DNA of 64,000 bases from Klebsiella quasivariicola. GTDB lineage: Bacteria > Pseudomonadota > Gammaproteobacteria > Enterobacterales > Enterobacteriaceae. The stretch's first letter is position 1; every line of letters starts with the position of its first letter. The notes beneath the pieces were generated by a model. It was not told where the DNA came from. It searched no databases and saw only the letters and a program-made list of their open reading frames with translations. A program made the position numbers and the translations under genes. Location of the stretch: NCBI RefSeq assembly GCF_002269255.1, contig NZ_CP022823.1:4030001-4094000 (forward strand), given 5' to 3'. Positions 8,673 through 16,944 of this stretch are shown here, one piece after another.

Positions 8673-9101
8673 ATGTATAAGACAATCATTATGCCCGTTG
8701 ATGTCTTTGAGATGGCGCTGAGCGACAAGGCCGTCCGACATGCGGAGTTTCTGGCCCAGCAGGATGGGGTGATCCATCTGCTGCATGTATTACCCGGTTC
8801 AGCGAGCTTTACCATGAGCCGCTTTACCGCCGACCTGCGGCGTTTTGAAGAGCATCTGCAGCATGAAGCGGAAACCCGCCTGCAGACGATGGTCAGCCAC
8901 TTCAGCATTGACCCGTCTCGTATCAAGCTGCATGTGCGTTTTGGCAGCGTGCGCGATATGGTGAATGAGCTGGCCAGCGAAATTAATGCCGATGTGGTGG
9001 TGATTGGTTCGCGCAACCCGTCCATCAGTACCCACCTGCTCGGCTCTAACGCCTCAAGTGTGATCCGCCATGCCCATATCCCGGTGATGGTTGTCAGATA
9101 A
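8673..9101 (+). CDS. uspG: UspG, universal stress protein
   Basis: A 142-residue UspA-fold protein. The ATP-binding motif of the family is visible near the end (VVIGSRNPSISTHLLGSNAS), as is MYKTIIMPVDVFEMALSDKA at the start. The AGGAGG sequence at 8660-8665 is seven bases from the ATG at 8673 but only one from the in-frame ATG at 8667, so 8673 is chosen. It converges on ahpF with a shared terminator. Confidence 0.95.
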   Translation: MYKTIIMPVDVFEMALSDKAVRHAEFLAQQDGVIHLLHVLPGSASFTMSRFTADLRRFEEHLQHEAETRLQTMVSHFSIDPSRIKLHVRFGSVRDMVNELASEINADVVVIGSRNPSISTHLLGSNASSVIRHAHIPVMVVR

Positions 9102-9120
9102 GCCTGAGAAACAGGTAACA

Positions 9121-9154
9121 AAAAAAGAGGCTACCCCCAGGGTAGCCTCTTTGT
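9121..9154. terminator. Bidirectional terminator between uspG and ahpF
   Basis: GAGGCTACCC and GGGTAGCCTC form a ten-base perfect stem around CCA, with an A run on the left and TTTGTT on the right. It serves the two convergent genes. Confidence 0.88.
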
Positions 9155-9178
9155 TATGCAGGTCTATTGTCTGACTTG

Positions 9179-10744
9179 TTATGCGGTTTTCGTGCGGATC
9201 AGGTAGTCGAAGGCGCTCAGCGACGCTTTTGCCCCTTCCCCTGCCGCGATAATAATCTGCTTGTACGGCACAGTGGTGCAGTCGCCGGCGGCGAACACGC
9301 CTTTGACATTGGTTTCGCACTTCGCATCGATGATGATCTCACCCATACGGTTCCGCTCAACGGCGCCTTCCAGCCAGGTGGTGTTTGGCAGCAGGCCGAT
9401 CTGGACGAAAATGCCCGCCAGCGCAACATGATGCTCATCACCGCTCACCCGGTCACGATACTGCAGGCCGGTCACTTTGCTGCCATCGCCTTTCACTTCC
9501 GTGGTCTGCGCATTGAGAATGATGTCGACATTCTTCAGGCTGCGGACCTTATCCTGCAGCACCTGGTCAGCTTTCATCTCTGGAGCGAACTCCAGCAGGG
9601 TTACGTGCTCGACAACGCCTGCCAGGTCGATGGCCGCTTCCACGCCGGAGTTCCCGCCGCCAATTACCGCTACGCGTTTGCCCTTAAACAACGGACCATC
9701 GCAGTGCGGGCAGTAGGTCACGCCTTTGGTGCGATACTGATCTTCGCCCGGCACGTTCATATTGCGCCATTTGGCGCCGGTGGCGATGATGACGCTGCGC
9801 GCCTTCAGCACCGCGCCAGAGGCGGTTTCAATCTGATGCAGACCGCCCTCTGTCGCCGCCGGCGTCAGTTTGGTCGCGCTTTGGGAGTCGATCACATCGA
9901 CGTTATAGTCATTGACGTGCGCTTTCAGCGCGCCGGCCAGCTTCTGGCCTTCGGTTTTCGGTACCGAAATATAGTTTTCGATATCTACGGTATCCAGCAC
10001 CTGACCGCCGAAGCGCTCGCCCATCAGGCCGGTACGGATACCCTTACGCGCAGAGTAGACCGCTGCCGCCGCGCCGGACGGGCCGGAGCCGACGATCAGC
10101 ACATCATAGGCGTCACGTTGGTTCAGCTCTTCCGCTGCGCGTTTTTCCGCGCCGGTATCCACTTTGGCGACGATTTCCGTCAGGGTCATCCGCCCCTGGC
10201 CAAACTCCTGGCCGTTCATGAATACCGCCGGCACGCCCATCACGTTGCGTTCGGTGATCTCATTCTGGAACGTCCCGCCGTCAATCGCCGTGTGCTTGAT
10301 GCGCGGATTGAGCACCGCCATCAGGTTCAGGGCCTGCACCACGTCCGGGCAGTTATGACAGGAGAGCGAGTAGTAGGTTTCAAATTCAAAATCACCGTCG
10401 ATATCGCGGATCTGCTCCAGCAGCGACTGGGCCTCTTTCGACGGATGGCCGCCGGTCCACAGCAGCGCCAGTACCAGCGAGGTAAACTCGTGGCCCAGCG
10501 GAGAGCCGGCGAAGCGCGGGCCCTGGTCGGAACCGGGATTGGTAATTAAGAAAGACGGCTTACGTACCGCCAGCGTGTTGTCTTCTTTAAAAGTGACTTT
10601 ATCTGACAGTTCAGCGATTTCAGCCAACAGTTCCTTGATCTCTGCCGATTTAGCGCTGTCATCCAGCGTGGCAATCAGCTCAACAGGTTTGGTCAGCTTC
10701 TCAAGGTAGGCCTTGAGCTGGGTTTTCATGTTGGTGTCGAGCAT
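9179..10744 (-). CDS. ahpF: AhpF, alkyl hydroperoxide reductase flavoprotein subunit
   Basis: At 521 residues it equals E. coli AhpF. The N-terminal double thioredoxin fold carries SCHNCPD (Cys129/Cys132). The C-terminal thioredoxin-reductase-like part has the FAD motif GSGPSGAAAA, the redox pair CPHC (Cys345/Cys348) and the NADH motif GGGNSG. It passes electrons from NADH to AhpC. It follows ahpC after 126 bases containing an attenuating hairpin. The minus strand is coding; the long open frame on the plus strand here is a shadow. Confidence 0.97.
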   Translation of the reverse strand: MLDTNMKTQLKAYLEKLTKPVELIATLDDSAKSAEIKELLAEIAELSDKVTFKEDNTLAVRKPSFLITNPGSDQGPRFAGSPLGHEFTSLVLALLWTGGHPSKEAQSLLEQIRDIDGDFEFETYYSLSCHNCPDVVQALNLMAVLNPRIKHTAIDGGTFQNEITERNVMGVPAVFMNGQEFGQGRMTLTEIVAKVDTGAEKRAAEELNQRDAYDVLIVGSGPSGAAAAVYSARKGIRTGLMGERFGGQVLDTVDIENYISVPKTEGQKLAGALKAHVNDYNVDVIDSQSATKLTPAATEGGLHQIETASGAVLKARSVIIATGAKWRNMNVPGEDQYRTKGVTYCPHCDGPLFKGKRVAVIGGGNSGVEAAIDLAGVVEHVTLLEFAPEMKADQVLQDKVRSLKNVDIILNAQTTEVKGDGSKVTGLQYRDRVSGDEHHVALAGIFVQIGLLPNTTWLEGAVERNRMGEIIIDAKCETNVKGVFAAGDCTTVPYKQIIIAAGEGAKASLSAFDYLIRTKTA

Positions 10745-10822
10745 TGTTATCTCCTGGGCTTAAAACATCATCATGCAAGCGGCCTCGTCGGCAGCCTGAA
10801 TGCGCTTGCATCATGGTGTTGG

Positions 10823-10849
10823 AATAAAACGGGCGCGAAAGCGCCCGTT
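10823..10849 (-). terminator. Attenuator between ahpC and ahpF
   Basis: On the minus strand a perfect nine-base stem (AACGGGCGC and GCGCCCGTT around TTTC) runs into TTATTCC. The poor T tract fits partial termination, giving more AhpC than AhpF. Confidence 0.7.
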
Positions 10850-10870
10850 GATTACCGGGAATAAAACGAA

Positions 10871-11434
10871 TTAGATCTTACCAACCAGATCTAAAGAAGG
10901 AGCCAGCGTCGCTTCGCCTTCTTTCCATTTTGCCGGGCACACTTCGCCTGGGTGGGAAGCGACGTACTGCGCTGCTTTGATTTTACGCAGCAGGTCAGAC
11001 GCGTCACGGCCGATACCTTCAGCGGTAACTTCGATCGCCTGGATGATACCCTGCGGGTCAACCACGAAGGTGGCGCGGTCAGCCAGACCTTCATCTTCAC
11101 GCATGTTGTCGAAGTTACGGGTCAGGGCGCCAGTCGGGTCGCCGATCATTGCATATTTGATTTTGGCAATGGTTTCAGAGCTGCTGTGCCACGCTTTGTG
11201 GGTGAAGTGGGTATCGGTAGACACAGAGTAAACGTCTACGCCCAGCTTCTGCAGTTCTTCATAGTGGTCAGCCACGTCGCCCAGTTCAGTCGGGCAGACG
11301 AAGGTGAAGTCAGCCGGATAGAAGAAGAAGACGCTCCAGCGGCCTTCGGTGTCTTTCTCGGTGACTTCGATGAATTCACCATTTTTGAATGCCTGGTTTT
11401 TGAACGGTTTGATTTTGGTGTTAATTAAGGACAT
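10871..11434 (-). CDS. ahpC: AhpC, peroxiredoxin
   Basis: A 187-residue typical two-cysteine peroxiredoxin. The peroxidatic cysteine is in DFTFVCPTE (about residue 47 counting Met) and the resolving cysteine in EVCPAKW (about 166). It reduces hydrogen peroxide, organic peroxides and peroxynitrite, and is reset by AhpF. A strong AGGAAG-type ribosome site (GGAGGAAG) precedes the ATG. It diverges from dsbG, as in E. coli, where both belong to the OxyR system. Confidence 0.97.
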   Translation of the reverse strand: MSLINTKIKPFKNQAFKNGEFIEVTEKDTEGRWSVFFFYPADFTFVCPTELGDVADHYEELQKLGVDVYSVSTDTHFTHKAWHSSSETIAKIKYAMIGDPTGALTRNFDNMREDEGLADRATFVVDPQGIIQAIEVTAEGIGRDASDLLRKIKAAQYVASHPGEVCPAKWKEGEATLAPSLDLVGKI

Positions 11435-11504
11435 CTATACTTCCTCCGTGTTTTCGTTGAGGTCTAAGTTAACGAATTTTTCCTGACCCGACCAATGCGT
11501 TTAC

Positions 11505-11534
11505 ATTATCGAATCAATAAGCGTTATCTAACAA
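11505..11534 (-). promoter_or_regulatory. Likely ahpC promoter
   Basis: On the minus strand TTGTTA and GATAAT are spaced by 18 bases, about 70 bases upstream of the ahpC ATG. This is the best sigma-70-type match in the near upstream region. The start site has not been measured here. Confidence 0.5.
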
Positions 11535-11610
11535 CCGGAACAAGACAACTCTGTGAACCTGTCGACGCGTTCAGCGCTAATCGCTGTTTTTCGCATCATT
11601 TGCCGCGACA

Positions 11611-11640
11611 AAAGTAAAAAGGCCACCTTTTCAGGCGGCC
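11611..11640 (-). terminator. Minus-strand terminator inside the ahpC-dsbG gap
   Basis: Read on the minus strand, GGCCGCC pairs with GGTGGCC around TGAAAA and runs straight into TTTTTACTTTT. One pair is G-U on the minus strand but an A-C mismatch on the plus strand, so the signal belongs to the minus strand. It faces ahpC, about 180 bases upstream of its start, and no annotated gene ends there. The 411-base gap otherwise holds the ahpC promoter, an OxyR-like palindrome and a GCCAGTC hairpin at about 11675-11689. Confidence 0.7.
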
Positions 11641-11781
11641 CCGTTACCTGAAATACCCGAAGGTAGGTTCAGCGCCAGTCAGACTGGCTATGTGTTGCGC
11701 TCTACATTACCTTAATGTAACAGCATCCAGGATTACATCACCCACGCCAGGAAAGGGCAATCCGTCGTTCTGCTGATCTTG

Positions 11782-11798
11782 CCTATGACTGTGATAGG
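11782..11798. promoter_or_regulatory. OxyR-like palindrome upstream of dsbG
   Basis: CCTAT and ATAGG are separated by seven bases. The central part of the OxyR motif is CTAT-N7-ATAG, which this matches exactly, but the two outer quarters of the motif are not recognisable. It lies 48 bases before dsbG. E. coli dsbG is OxyR-activated, so the position is sensible. Confidence 0.4.
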
Positions 11799-11845
11799 TT
11801 CGGCAATCGTTTTACCCTTTCCTGCTGATTTTACAAGGAATACGC

Positions 11846-12595
11846 ATGTTAAAACGTCTGCTGTTGCTTAGCTTTCTGCCTGTATGCAGTTATGCGCAAG
11901 ATCTGCCCGCCCCGGTAAAAGCGATTGAAAAACAGGGCATTACTATCATAAAACCGTTTGACGCCCCGGGAGGAATGAAAGGCTGGCTGGGTAAATATCA
12001 GGATATGGGCGTCGCCATCTACCTGACGCCAGACGGCAAGCACGCGATCTCCGGCTATATGTATGATGAGAACGGCACTAACCTTAGCGAGCAGCTGTTT
12101 CAGAAAGAACTTTATACCCCGGCAGGACAGGAGATGTGGAAAAAAATGGCCAGCGCACACTGGCTGCAGGATGGCCACAAGGACGCCCCGATCGTGCTGT
12201 ATGTTTTTGCCGATCCCTTCTGCCCTTACTGCAAACAGTTCTGGCAGCAGTCCCGTCCGTGGGTCGAGGCGGGCAAAGTACAAATTCGTACCCTGCTGGT
12301 GGGGGTGATCAAACCGGAAAGCCCGGCCACCGCCGCGGCCATCCTCGCCACCGCCGATCCGGCGAAAACCTGGCATGATTACGAGCAATCGAACGGAAAA
12401 ATGGCCCTGACGATCCCGAAAGCTATTCCGCCGGAGAAGATGAAAGTACTCAACGTTAATCAGCAGCTGATGGATGAGCTGGGGGCCAACGTCACGCCGG
12501 CCATTTACTATATGAATAAAGATAATATGCTGCAGCAGGTGGTCGGCCTGCCGGATAAAGAAAAACTGCATATTATGATGGGCGAAGCAGAGTAA
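11846..12595 (+). CDS. dsbG: DsbG, periplasmic disulfide isomerase/chaperone
   Basis: A 249-residue protein (E. coli 248) with a signal peptide ending near VCSYAQ, an N-terminal dimerisation domain and a thioredoxin-like catalytic domain carrying the active site FCPYC. The cis-proline loop is in NVTPAIYYM. DsbG protects single cysteines of periplasmic L,D-transpeptidases from sulfenylation and is kept reduced by DsbD. An AAGGAAT ribosome site precedes the ATG. After the stop an inverted pair of TGGCGCCA (12609-12639) could form a weak terminator. Confidence 0.95.
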   Translation: MLKRLLLLSFLPVCSYAQDLPAPVKAIEKQGITIIKPFDAPGGMKGWLGKYQDMGVAIYLTPDGKHAISGYMYDENGTNLSEQLFQKELYTPAGQEMWKKMASAHWLQDGHKDAPIVLYVFADPFCPYCKQFWQQSRPWVEAGKVQIRTLLVGVIKPESPATAAAILATADPAKTWHDYEQSNGKMALTIPKAIPPEKMKVLNVNQQLMDELGANVTPAIYYMNKDNMLQQVVGLPDKEKLHIMMGEAE

Positions 12596-12775
12596 TCTGA
12601 TTGCATTATGGCGCCAGATAATAGCCACCGCTGGCGCCACTAGTGTAAATAAGGTATATTTAGCAGAACTTAAAATTATTTGCCGATAACTAAATTCACA
12701 CTGCAAATACTAAGCCACTCAACATTCTCATTAAGAATATTTCAACCCGCCCTGGTAATACAAAGGACTGCGTTA

Positions 12776-13708
12776 ATGGCAAATCTTTACGATCTGAAAA
12801 AGTTCGATTTGAATTTATTGGTTATTTTTGAATGTATCTATCAACATTTAAGCATCAGCAAAGCGGCGGCAATGTTATTTATCACCCCATCGGCGGTGAG
12901 TCAGTCGTTGCAGCGTTTGCGCCAGCAGTTAAACGATCCGTTATTTGTTCGCGTCGGTAAAGGCATGACCCCCACGACCGCCTGCGTGAATCTGCATTAT
13001 CATTTGCAACAAAATCTCGAACAGCTGGAAAAAACGATTAATCTCAATAATCGCTCCGAATTACGTAAACGAATCGTCATCTATGGCCCACCGCTGTTCT
13101 GTTCAGTCAACAGCCATTTTATGATTAACCAGCTCTGTCATCAGGCCAATTTGCAGATTGAGCACCATAATCTGACCACCACGGAGTCCGCTGAGGAATT
13201 ACTGGCCTATCGCCAGGCCGACCTGGTGTTCACCCGCATGCCTATTACCAATCGCGCCACCGTCTGCCAGCCCTATCAAACGGTGCAAACCCTGGCAGTG
13301 TGCCGGGCAAACCATCCGCGGCGCGAGCAGCTCACCTCGGTTGATGCGCTGGCGCAGGAGTTTTTCACTCACTATATCACCAACGATCCGGTTATTCAGC
13401 GCGTCCAGCAAAGCAGCGCGCCGTGGCTCAACCCGCGTAATATTGCCTTTCGCAGCGACTCGTTTATGACCATTCTTAACATGATCAATAAAACCGATTT
13501 AATTGGCGTTATTCCGTCCTATTTATATGAATTTATTTCACCCACGATGCCGCTGCACACGATCAATATTGCGGATCTTTTCCCGGAGATCACCATATAT
13601 ATTAATTACCATAATTCATCTTCTCAAAATCATTTCTTGTCTGAATTAATCACCATTCTAATGAATGACAGAAAGACATCCGTTCCTCAGCTTAATAACA
13701 GTGAGTAA
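12776..13708 (+). CDS. ybdO: YbdO-like LysR-family regulator
   Basis: A 310-residue LysR-type regulator. The N-terminal part (MANLYDLKKFDLNLLVIFEC onward) is nearly the same as E. coli YbdO, while the effector domain is more divergent. The helix-turn-helix is at about residues 20-65 (SKAAAMLFITPSAVSQSLQRL). The frame is open from 12680, but the ATG at 12776 begins the conserved sequence. The gene and its surroundings are richer in A/T than the neighbours. It precedes ybdN and may control ybdNM. Confidence 0.87.
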   Translation: MANLYDLKKFDLNLLVIFECIYQHLSISKAAAMLFITPSAVSQSLQRLRQQLNDPLFVRVGKGMTPTTACVNLHYHLQQNLEQLEKTINLNNRSELRKRIVIYGPPLFCSVNSHFMINQLCHQANLQIEHHNLTTTESAEELLAYRQADLVFTRMPITNRATVCQPYQTVQTLAVCRANHPRREQLTSVDALAQEFFTHYITNDPVIQRVQQSSAPWLNPRNIAFRSDSFMTILNMINKTDLIGVIPSYLYEFISPTMPLHTINIADLFPEITIYINYHNSSSQNHFLSELITILMNDRKTSVPQLNNSE

Positions 13709-13822
13709 TCAGTCCCTTTTTCTCCCCCGAGAAGGCCAGAGTAAAAATCGACCATTAATTTTCCAGACCTCATCGCTTATACTGAGAAAACGGGAATCTC
13801 TACGATTAAAGGATTAATGGTC

Positions 13823-15046
13823 ATGTCCTTCACCAAATATCCCTTACCGGAATCGGTGCTACAGGCAACTGAGCAGCGGATCCAATGGGTCATGGATAAT
13901 TTTTCGCGCATCTGTGTGTCTTTCTCCGGGGGGAAAGACTCCACCGTTATGCTGCATTTAACCGCGCAGGCGGCGCGGCGACAGGGGAAAAAAATCTGCG
14001 TGCTGTTTATCGACTGGGAGGCGCAGTTCTCCTGCACCATCGCCCACTGTGAAAAACTGCGCACGCTGTATCAGGATGTTATCGACACCTTTTACTGGGT
14101 CGCTCTGCCGCTCACCACCCAGAATGCTCTGACGCAGTATAAACCCCAATGGCAATGCTGGGAGCCCGGTGCCAACTGGGTCCGCCAGCCGCCGCCGTGG
14201 GCCATTACTCATCCGGGCTATTTTCCGTTTTATCAACCGGGAATGAGCTTTGAGTCCTTTGTCAGCCACTTTGCCGAGTGGTTTTCGCAACGACGCCCCG
14301 CCGCCGTGCTGGTGGGTATTCGCGCCGACGAGTCACTGAATCGTTTTATGACGATTTCGTCACAGCGTAAACAGCGCTTCGCCGACGATAAACCGTGGAC
14401 CACCTCAGCGCCGGGCGGCCACGCCTGGTATATCTACCCGCTCTATGACTGGAAAACCGCCGATATCTGGACCTGGTTTGCCAAAAGCGGCCAGTCCTAT
14501 AACCCGCTGTACGATCTGATGTATCAGGCCGGGGTGCCGCTGCGCTATATGCGCATTTGCGAACCATTTGGTCCCGAGCAGCGTCAGGGGCTGTGGCTCT
14601 ACCATGTGCTGGAGCCTGAGCGCTGGGCGTTGATGTGTCAGCGGGTGAGCGGCGCGCACAGCGGCGGGATCTATGCCGGACATGATAATCAGTTCTACGG
14701 GCATCGAAAAATCGACAAGCCCGACCATTTAACCTGGAAAAGCTACGCCCTGTTCCTGCTCGACAGCATGCCGGAAACCACCGCCGAGCACTATCGCAAC
14801 AAAATCGCCGTCTATCTGCGCTGGTATCAGAAAAAAGGGATGGAGGACATCCCGGATACCCAGCCCGCGGACATTGGCACTAAAGATATCCCGTCCTGGC
14901 GGCGAGTCTGCAAGGTGCTGCTCAATAATGACTACTGGTGCCGCCAGCTCTCGTTTAGCCCGACCAAAAGCAGCCATTATCAGCGCTACCGCAAACGCAT
15001 GGAAAAACATCGCCAACAATGGGGGATATTATGCAACAACAACTGA
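13823..15046 (+). CDS. ybdN: YbdN/IbrA, PAPS-reductase-like protein
   Basis: A 407-residue protein of the phosphoadenosine-phosphosulfate reductase / N-type ATP pyrophosphatase family, with the P-loop SFSGGKDSTVML near residues 35-45. A C-terminal extension of the DUF3440 kind follows. It is related to IbrA, which with IbrB raises eib gene expression in some E. coli; the chemistry is not known. The ATG at 13823 has AAAGGA nine bases upstream and matches the E. coli N-terminus better than the ATG at 13817. It overlaps ybdM. Confidence 0.87.
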   Translation: MSFTKYPLPESVLQATEQRIQWVMDNFSRICVSFSGGKDSTVMLHLTAQAARRQGKKICVLFIDWEAQFSCTIAHCEKLRTLYQDVIDTFYWVALPLTTQNALTQYKPQWQCWEPGANWVRQPPPWAITHPGYFPFYQPGMSFESFVSHFAEWFSQRRPAAVLVGIRADESLNRFMTISSQRKQRFADDKPWTTSAPGGHAWYIYPLYDWKTADIWTWFAKSGQSYNPLYDLMYQAGVPLRYMRICEPFGPEQRQGLWLYHVLEPERWALMCQRVSGAHSGGIYAGHDNQFYGHRKIDKPDHLTWKSYALFLLDSMPETTAEHYRNKIAVYLRWYQKKGMEDIPDTQPADIGTKDIPSWRRVCKVLLNNDYWCRQLSFSPTKSSHYQRYRKRMEKHRQQWGILCNNN

Positions 15047-15657
15047 CGCAGGCGTTGGATGCTTACCTGAATACCCTGGATGACGAGGCGCGCATCGAGG
15101 CAATTAACGCGTTTCGCCAGGTGCTCCATCAGCACAGTCCCTTCCGCGACCAGCCCGTTGACTGCGTACTGTGGGTGAAACAGGAGCAGGTCATCCCTAA
15201 CGACTACAACCCGAATAACGTGGCGCCGCCGGAAAAACGCCTTTTGCAAACCTCGCTGGAAACCGATGGTTTTACCCAACCGGTCGTCGTCATCCAGCAA
15301 GGCCCGCGGGCGTATACCATTGTCGACGGCTTTCACCGTCATGAACTGGCCGCCAGCAAAGCGTCACTGAAAAAAATGCTGAATGGTTATCTGCCGGTCA
15401 CCTGCCTGACGGACGGGATCGCCTCGCGTGACGGGCTGATAGCGGCAACAATCCGCCATAATCGGGCCCGCGGACGTCATCAAATCCACGCTATGTCGGA
15501 GATCGTCCGCGAACTGACCCAGCTAGGCTGGACGCCGCAGAAAATCGGCAAAGAGCTGGGGATGGATGCCGATGAGGTACTGCGCCTGAAGCAAATCAGC
15601 GGCCTGACGGAGATGTTCGCCGGCCGCCAGTTCTCTCAGGCGTGGACCATTAAATAG
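15031..15657 (+). CDS. ybdM: YbdM/IbrB, ParB-like nuclease-domain protein
   Basis: A 208-residue protein with a ParB/sulfiredoxin-like N-terminal fold. The family sequence VDGFHRHELA is a variant of the GxxR box, and NRARGRHQIHAMSEIV plus a helix-turn-helix-like segment (TPQKIGKELGMDADEVLRL) follow. It overlaps ybdN by 16 bases, with GGGGGA before the ATG at 15031, so the two are translationally coupled. It pairs with YbdN as IbrB pairs with IbrA. Its function is not established. Confidence 0.85.
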   Translation: MQQQLTQALDAYLNTLDDEARIEAINAFRQVLHQHSPFRDQPVDCVLWVKQEQVIPNDYNPNNVAPPEKRLLQTSLETDGFTQPVVVIQQGPRAYTIVDGFHRHELAASKASLKKMLNGYLPVTCLTDGIASRDGLIAATIRHNRARGRHQIHAMSEIVRELTQLGWTPQKIGKELGMDADEVLRLKQISGLTEMFAGRQFSQAWTIK

Positions 15658-16818
15658 CTACAGCTGACACAAACGCGCCGCCGCGGCCAACAGGGTCGCC
15701 GGCTGCTTGGCGAAGCACAGCCGGATCAGCTTATGCGGGAACGGATCGGCGCAGAAGACGGAGAGCGGGATCGCCGCCACGCCAATCTCCGTGGTCAGCC
15801 AGCGACAGAAGCTGACGTCGTCCAGATCGGAGATAGCGCTATAGTCCGCCAGCAGGAAATAGGTGCCTTCACAGGGCAGAAGTTCCAGTCGGCCTGGGCG
15901 CAGCGCCTCAATAAACAGATCGCGGCGTTCCCGATAAAACGCCGGCAGCTCGCGATAGTGCTCCGGCGCCTCGCGCAGCATATCGGCAATCGCCAGCTGC
16001 GCCGGGGTATTCACTGAAAAGGTCAGATACTGGTGCACCTTGCGCAGCTCGGCGCTGATGGCCGCCGGAGCCACGCAGTAGCCGACCTTCCAGCCGGTCA
16101 TATGAAAGGTTTTGCCAAACGAGGAGACCGCCACCGCCCGCTCGCGCAGCTGCGGATGCGCCAGCACGCTGGCGTGGCCGTCAGCGGCGAAACAGATATG
16201 CTCATAAACCTCATCGCTGAGGACATAGATCTCGCGTTCGGCGATTGCCTGCCACAGGGCAGCAAAATCCTCGCGCTGCCAGACGGTGGCCGAGGGATTG
16301 TGCGGGGTATTGAGGATCACCAGCCGGGTTTTATCGCTCAGCGCCGCCGCGAACTGCTGCCAGTCGACGCGAAAATGCGGCGGCTGCAGCGCAATGCGGC
16401 GTAACTCGCCGCCGGCCAGCGCCACCGCCGGAGCATAGCTGTCGTAGCTGGGATCAAAACAGATCACCTCGTCGCCGCGGCGTACCAGGGCGGTGATCGC
16501 CGCATACAGGGCCTCGGTCGCGCCGGCGGTGACCGTGATATCGCTGTTGACATCGGGCAGGTAACCATACAGCTCCGCGGTCTTGCTGGCGATCGCCTCG
16601 CGCAGCGCCGGCACGCCGGTCATCGGGGCATATTGATTCGCCCCCTGGGCGACGTGGTAGGCCAGGCGCTCCTGAAGATAGCGCGGGCCGTCGAAATCGG
16701 GAAAGCCCTGTGACAGATTAATAGCCTGATACTGCTGGGCCAGGGCGCTCATCTGGGTAAAAATCGTGGTGCCGAGCGCCGGCAGTTTACTCTCTGGAAT
16801 CAACGGGTTATTACTCAT
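15658..16818 (-). CDS. ybdL: YbdL, methionine aminotransferase (PLP, class I)
   Basis: A 386-residue fold-type I aminotransferase. The PLP lysine lies in SSFGKTFHMTGWKVGY, and NTPHNPSATVW carries the phosphate-binding and aspartate region. E. coli YbdL transaminates methionine, histidine and phenylalanine. In the salvage pathway this reaction, run with 2-oxo-4-methylthiobutyrate, is the last step to methionine, so it can serve as MtnE. It diverges from mtnC across a strong MetJ-type operator. It ends immediately next to the ybdM stop. Confidence 0.93.
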   Translation of the reverse strand: MSNNPLIPESKLPALGTTIFTQMSALAQQYQAINLSQGFPDFDGPRYLQERLAYHVAQGANQYAPMTGVPALREAIASKTAELYGYLPDVNSDITVTAGATEALYAAITALVRRGDEVICFDPSYDSYAPAVALAGGELRRIALQPPHFRVDWQQFAAALSDKTRLVILNTPHNPSATVWQREDFAALWQAIAEREIYVLSDEVYEHICFAADGHASVLAHPQLRERAVAVSSFGKTFHMTGWKVGYCVAPAAISAELRKVHQYLTFSVNTPAQLAIADMLREAPEHYRELPAFYRERRDLFIEALRPGRLELLPCEGTYFLLADYSAISDLDDVSFCRWLTTEIGVAAIPLSVFCADPFPHKLIRLCFAKQPATLLAAAARLCQL

Positions 16819-16885
16819 TCTTTTTTTACCGATTGTAATGCTGTTGTTGAAGCCACTATAACACGATGTTAATATTTGGCAATCA

Positions 16886-16909
16886 AGACGCTTAGACGTC
16901 TAAATGCTA
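16886..16909. promoter_or_regulatory. MetJ operator between ybdL and mtnC
   Basis: AGACGCTT at 16886 is followed directly by AGACGTCT at 16894, which is the exact MetJ met-box consensus, and then by a weaker AAATGCTA. Boxes repeat with the eight-base step that MetJ dimers need for cooperative binding. Position fits repression of both ybdL and mtnCD when S-adenosylmethionine is high. Confidence 0.82.
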
Positions 16910-16944
16910 ATGTTATTCCACGCCACGCCCACTCTGGAGAAACC

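Noticed and set aside
9167..10549. A 460-codon plus-strand open frame antisense to ahpF
   Set aside because: Its translation is arginine- and alanine-rich with no recognisable domain, while the minus strand encodes a full-length AhpF. It is a shadow of high-GC coding sequence.
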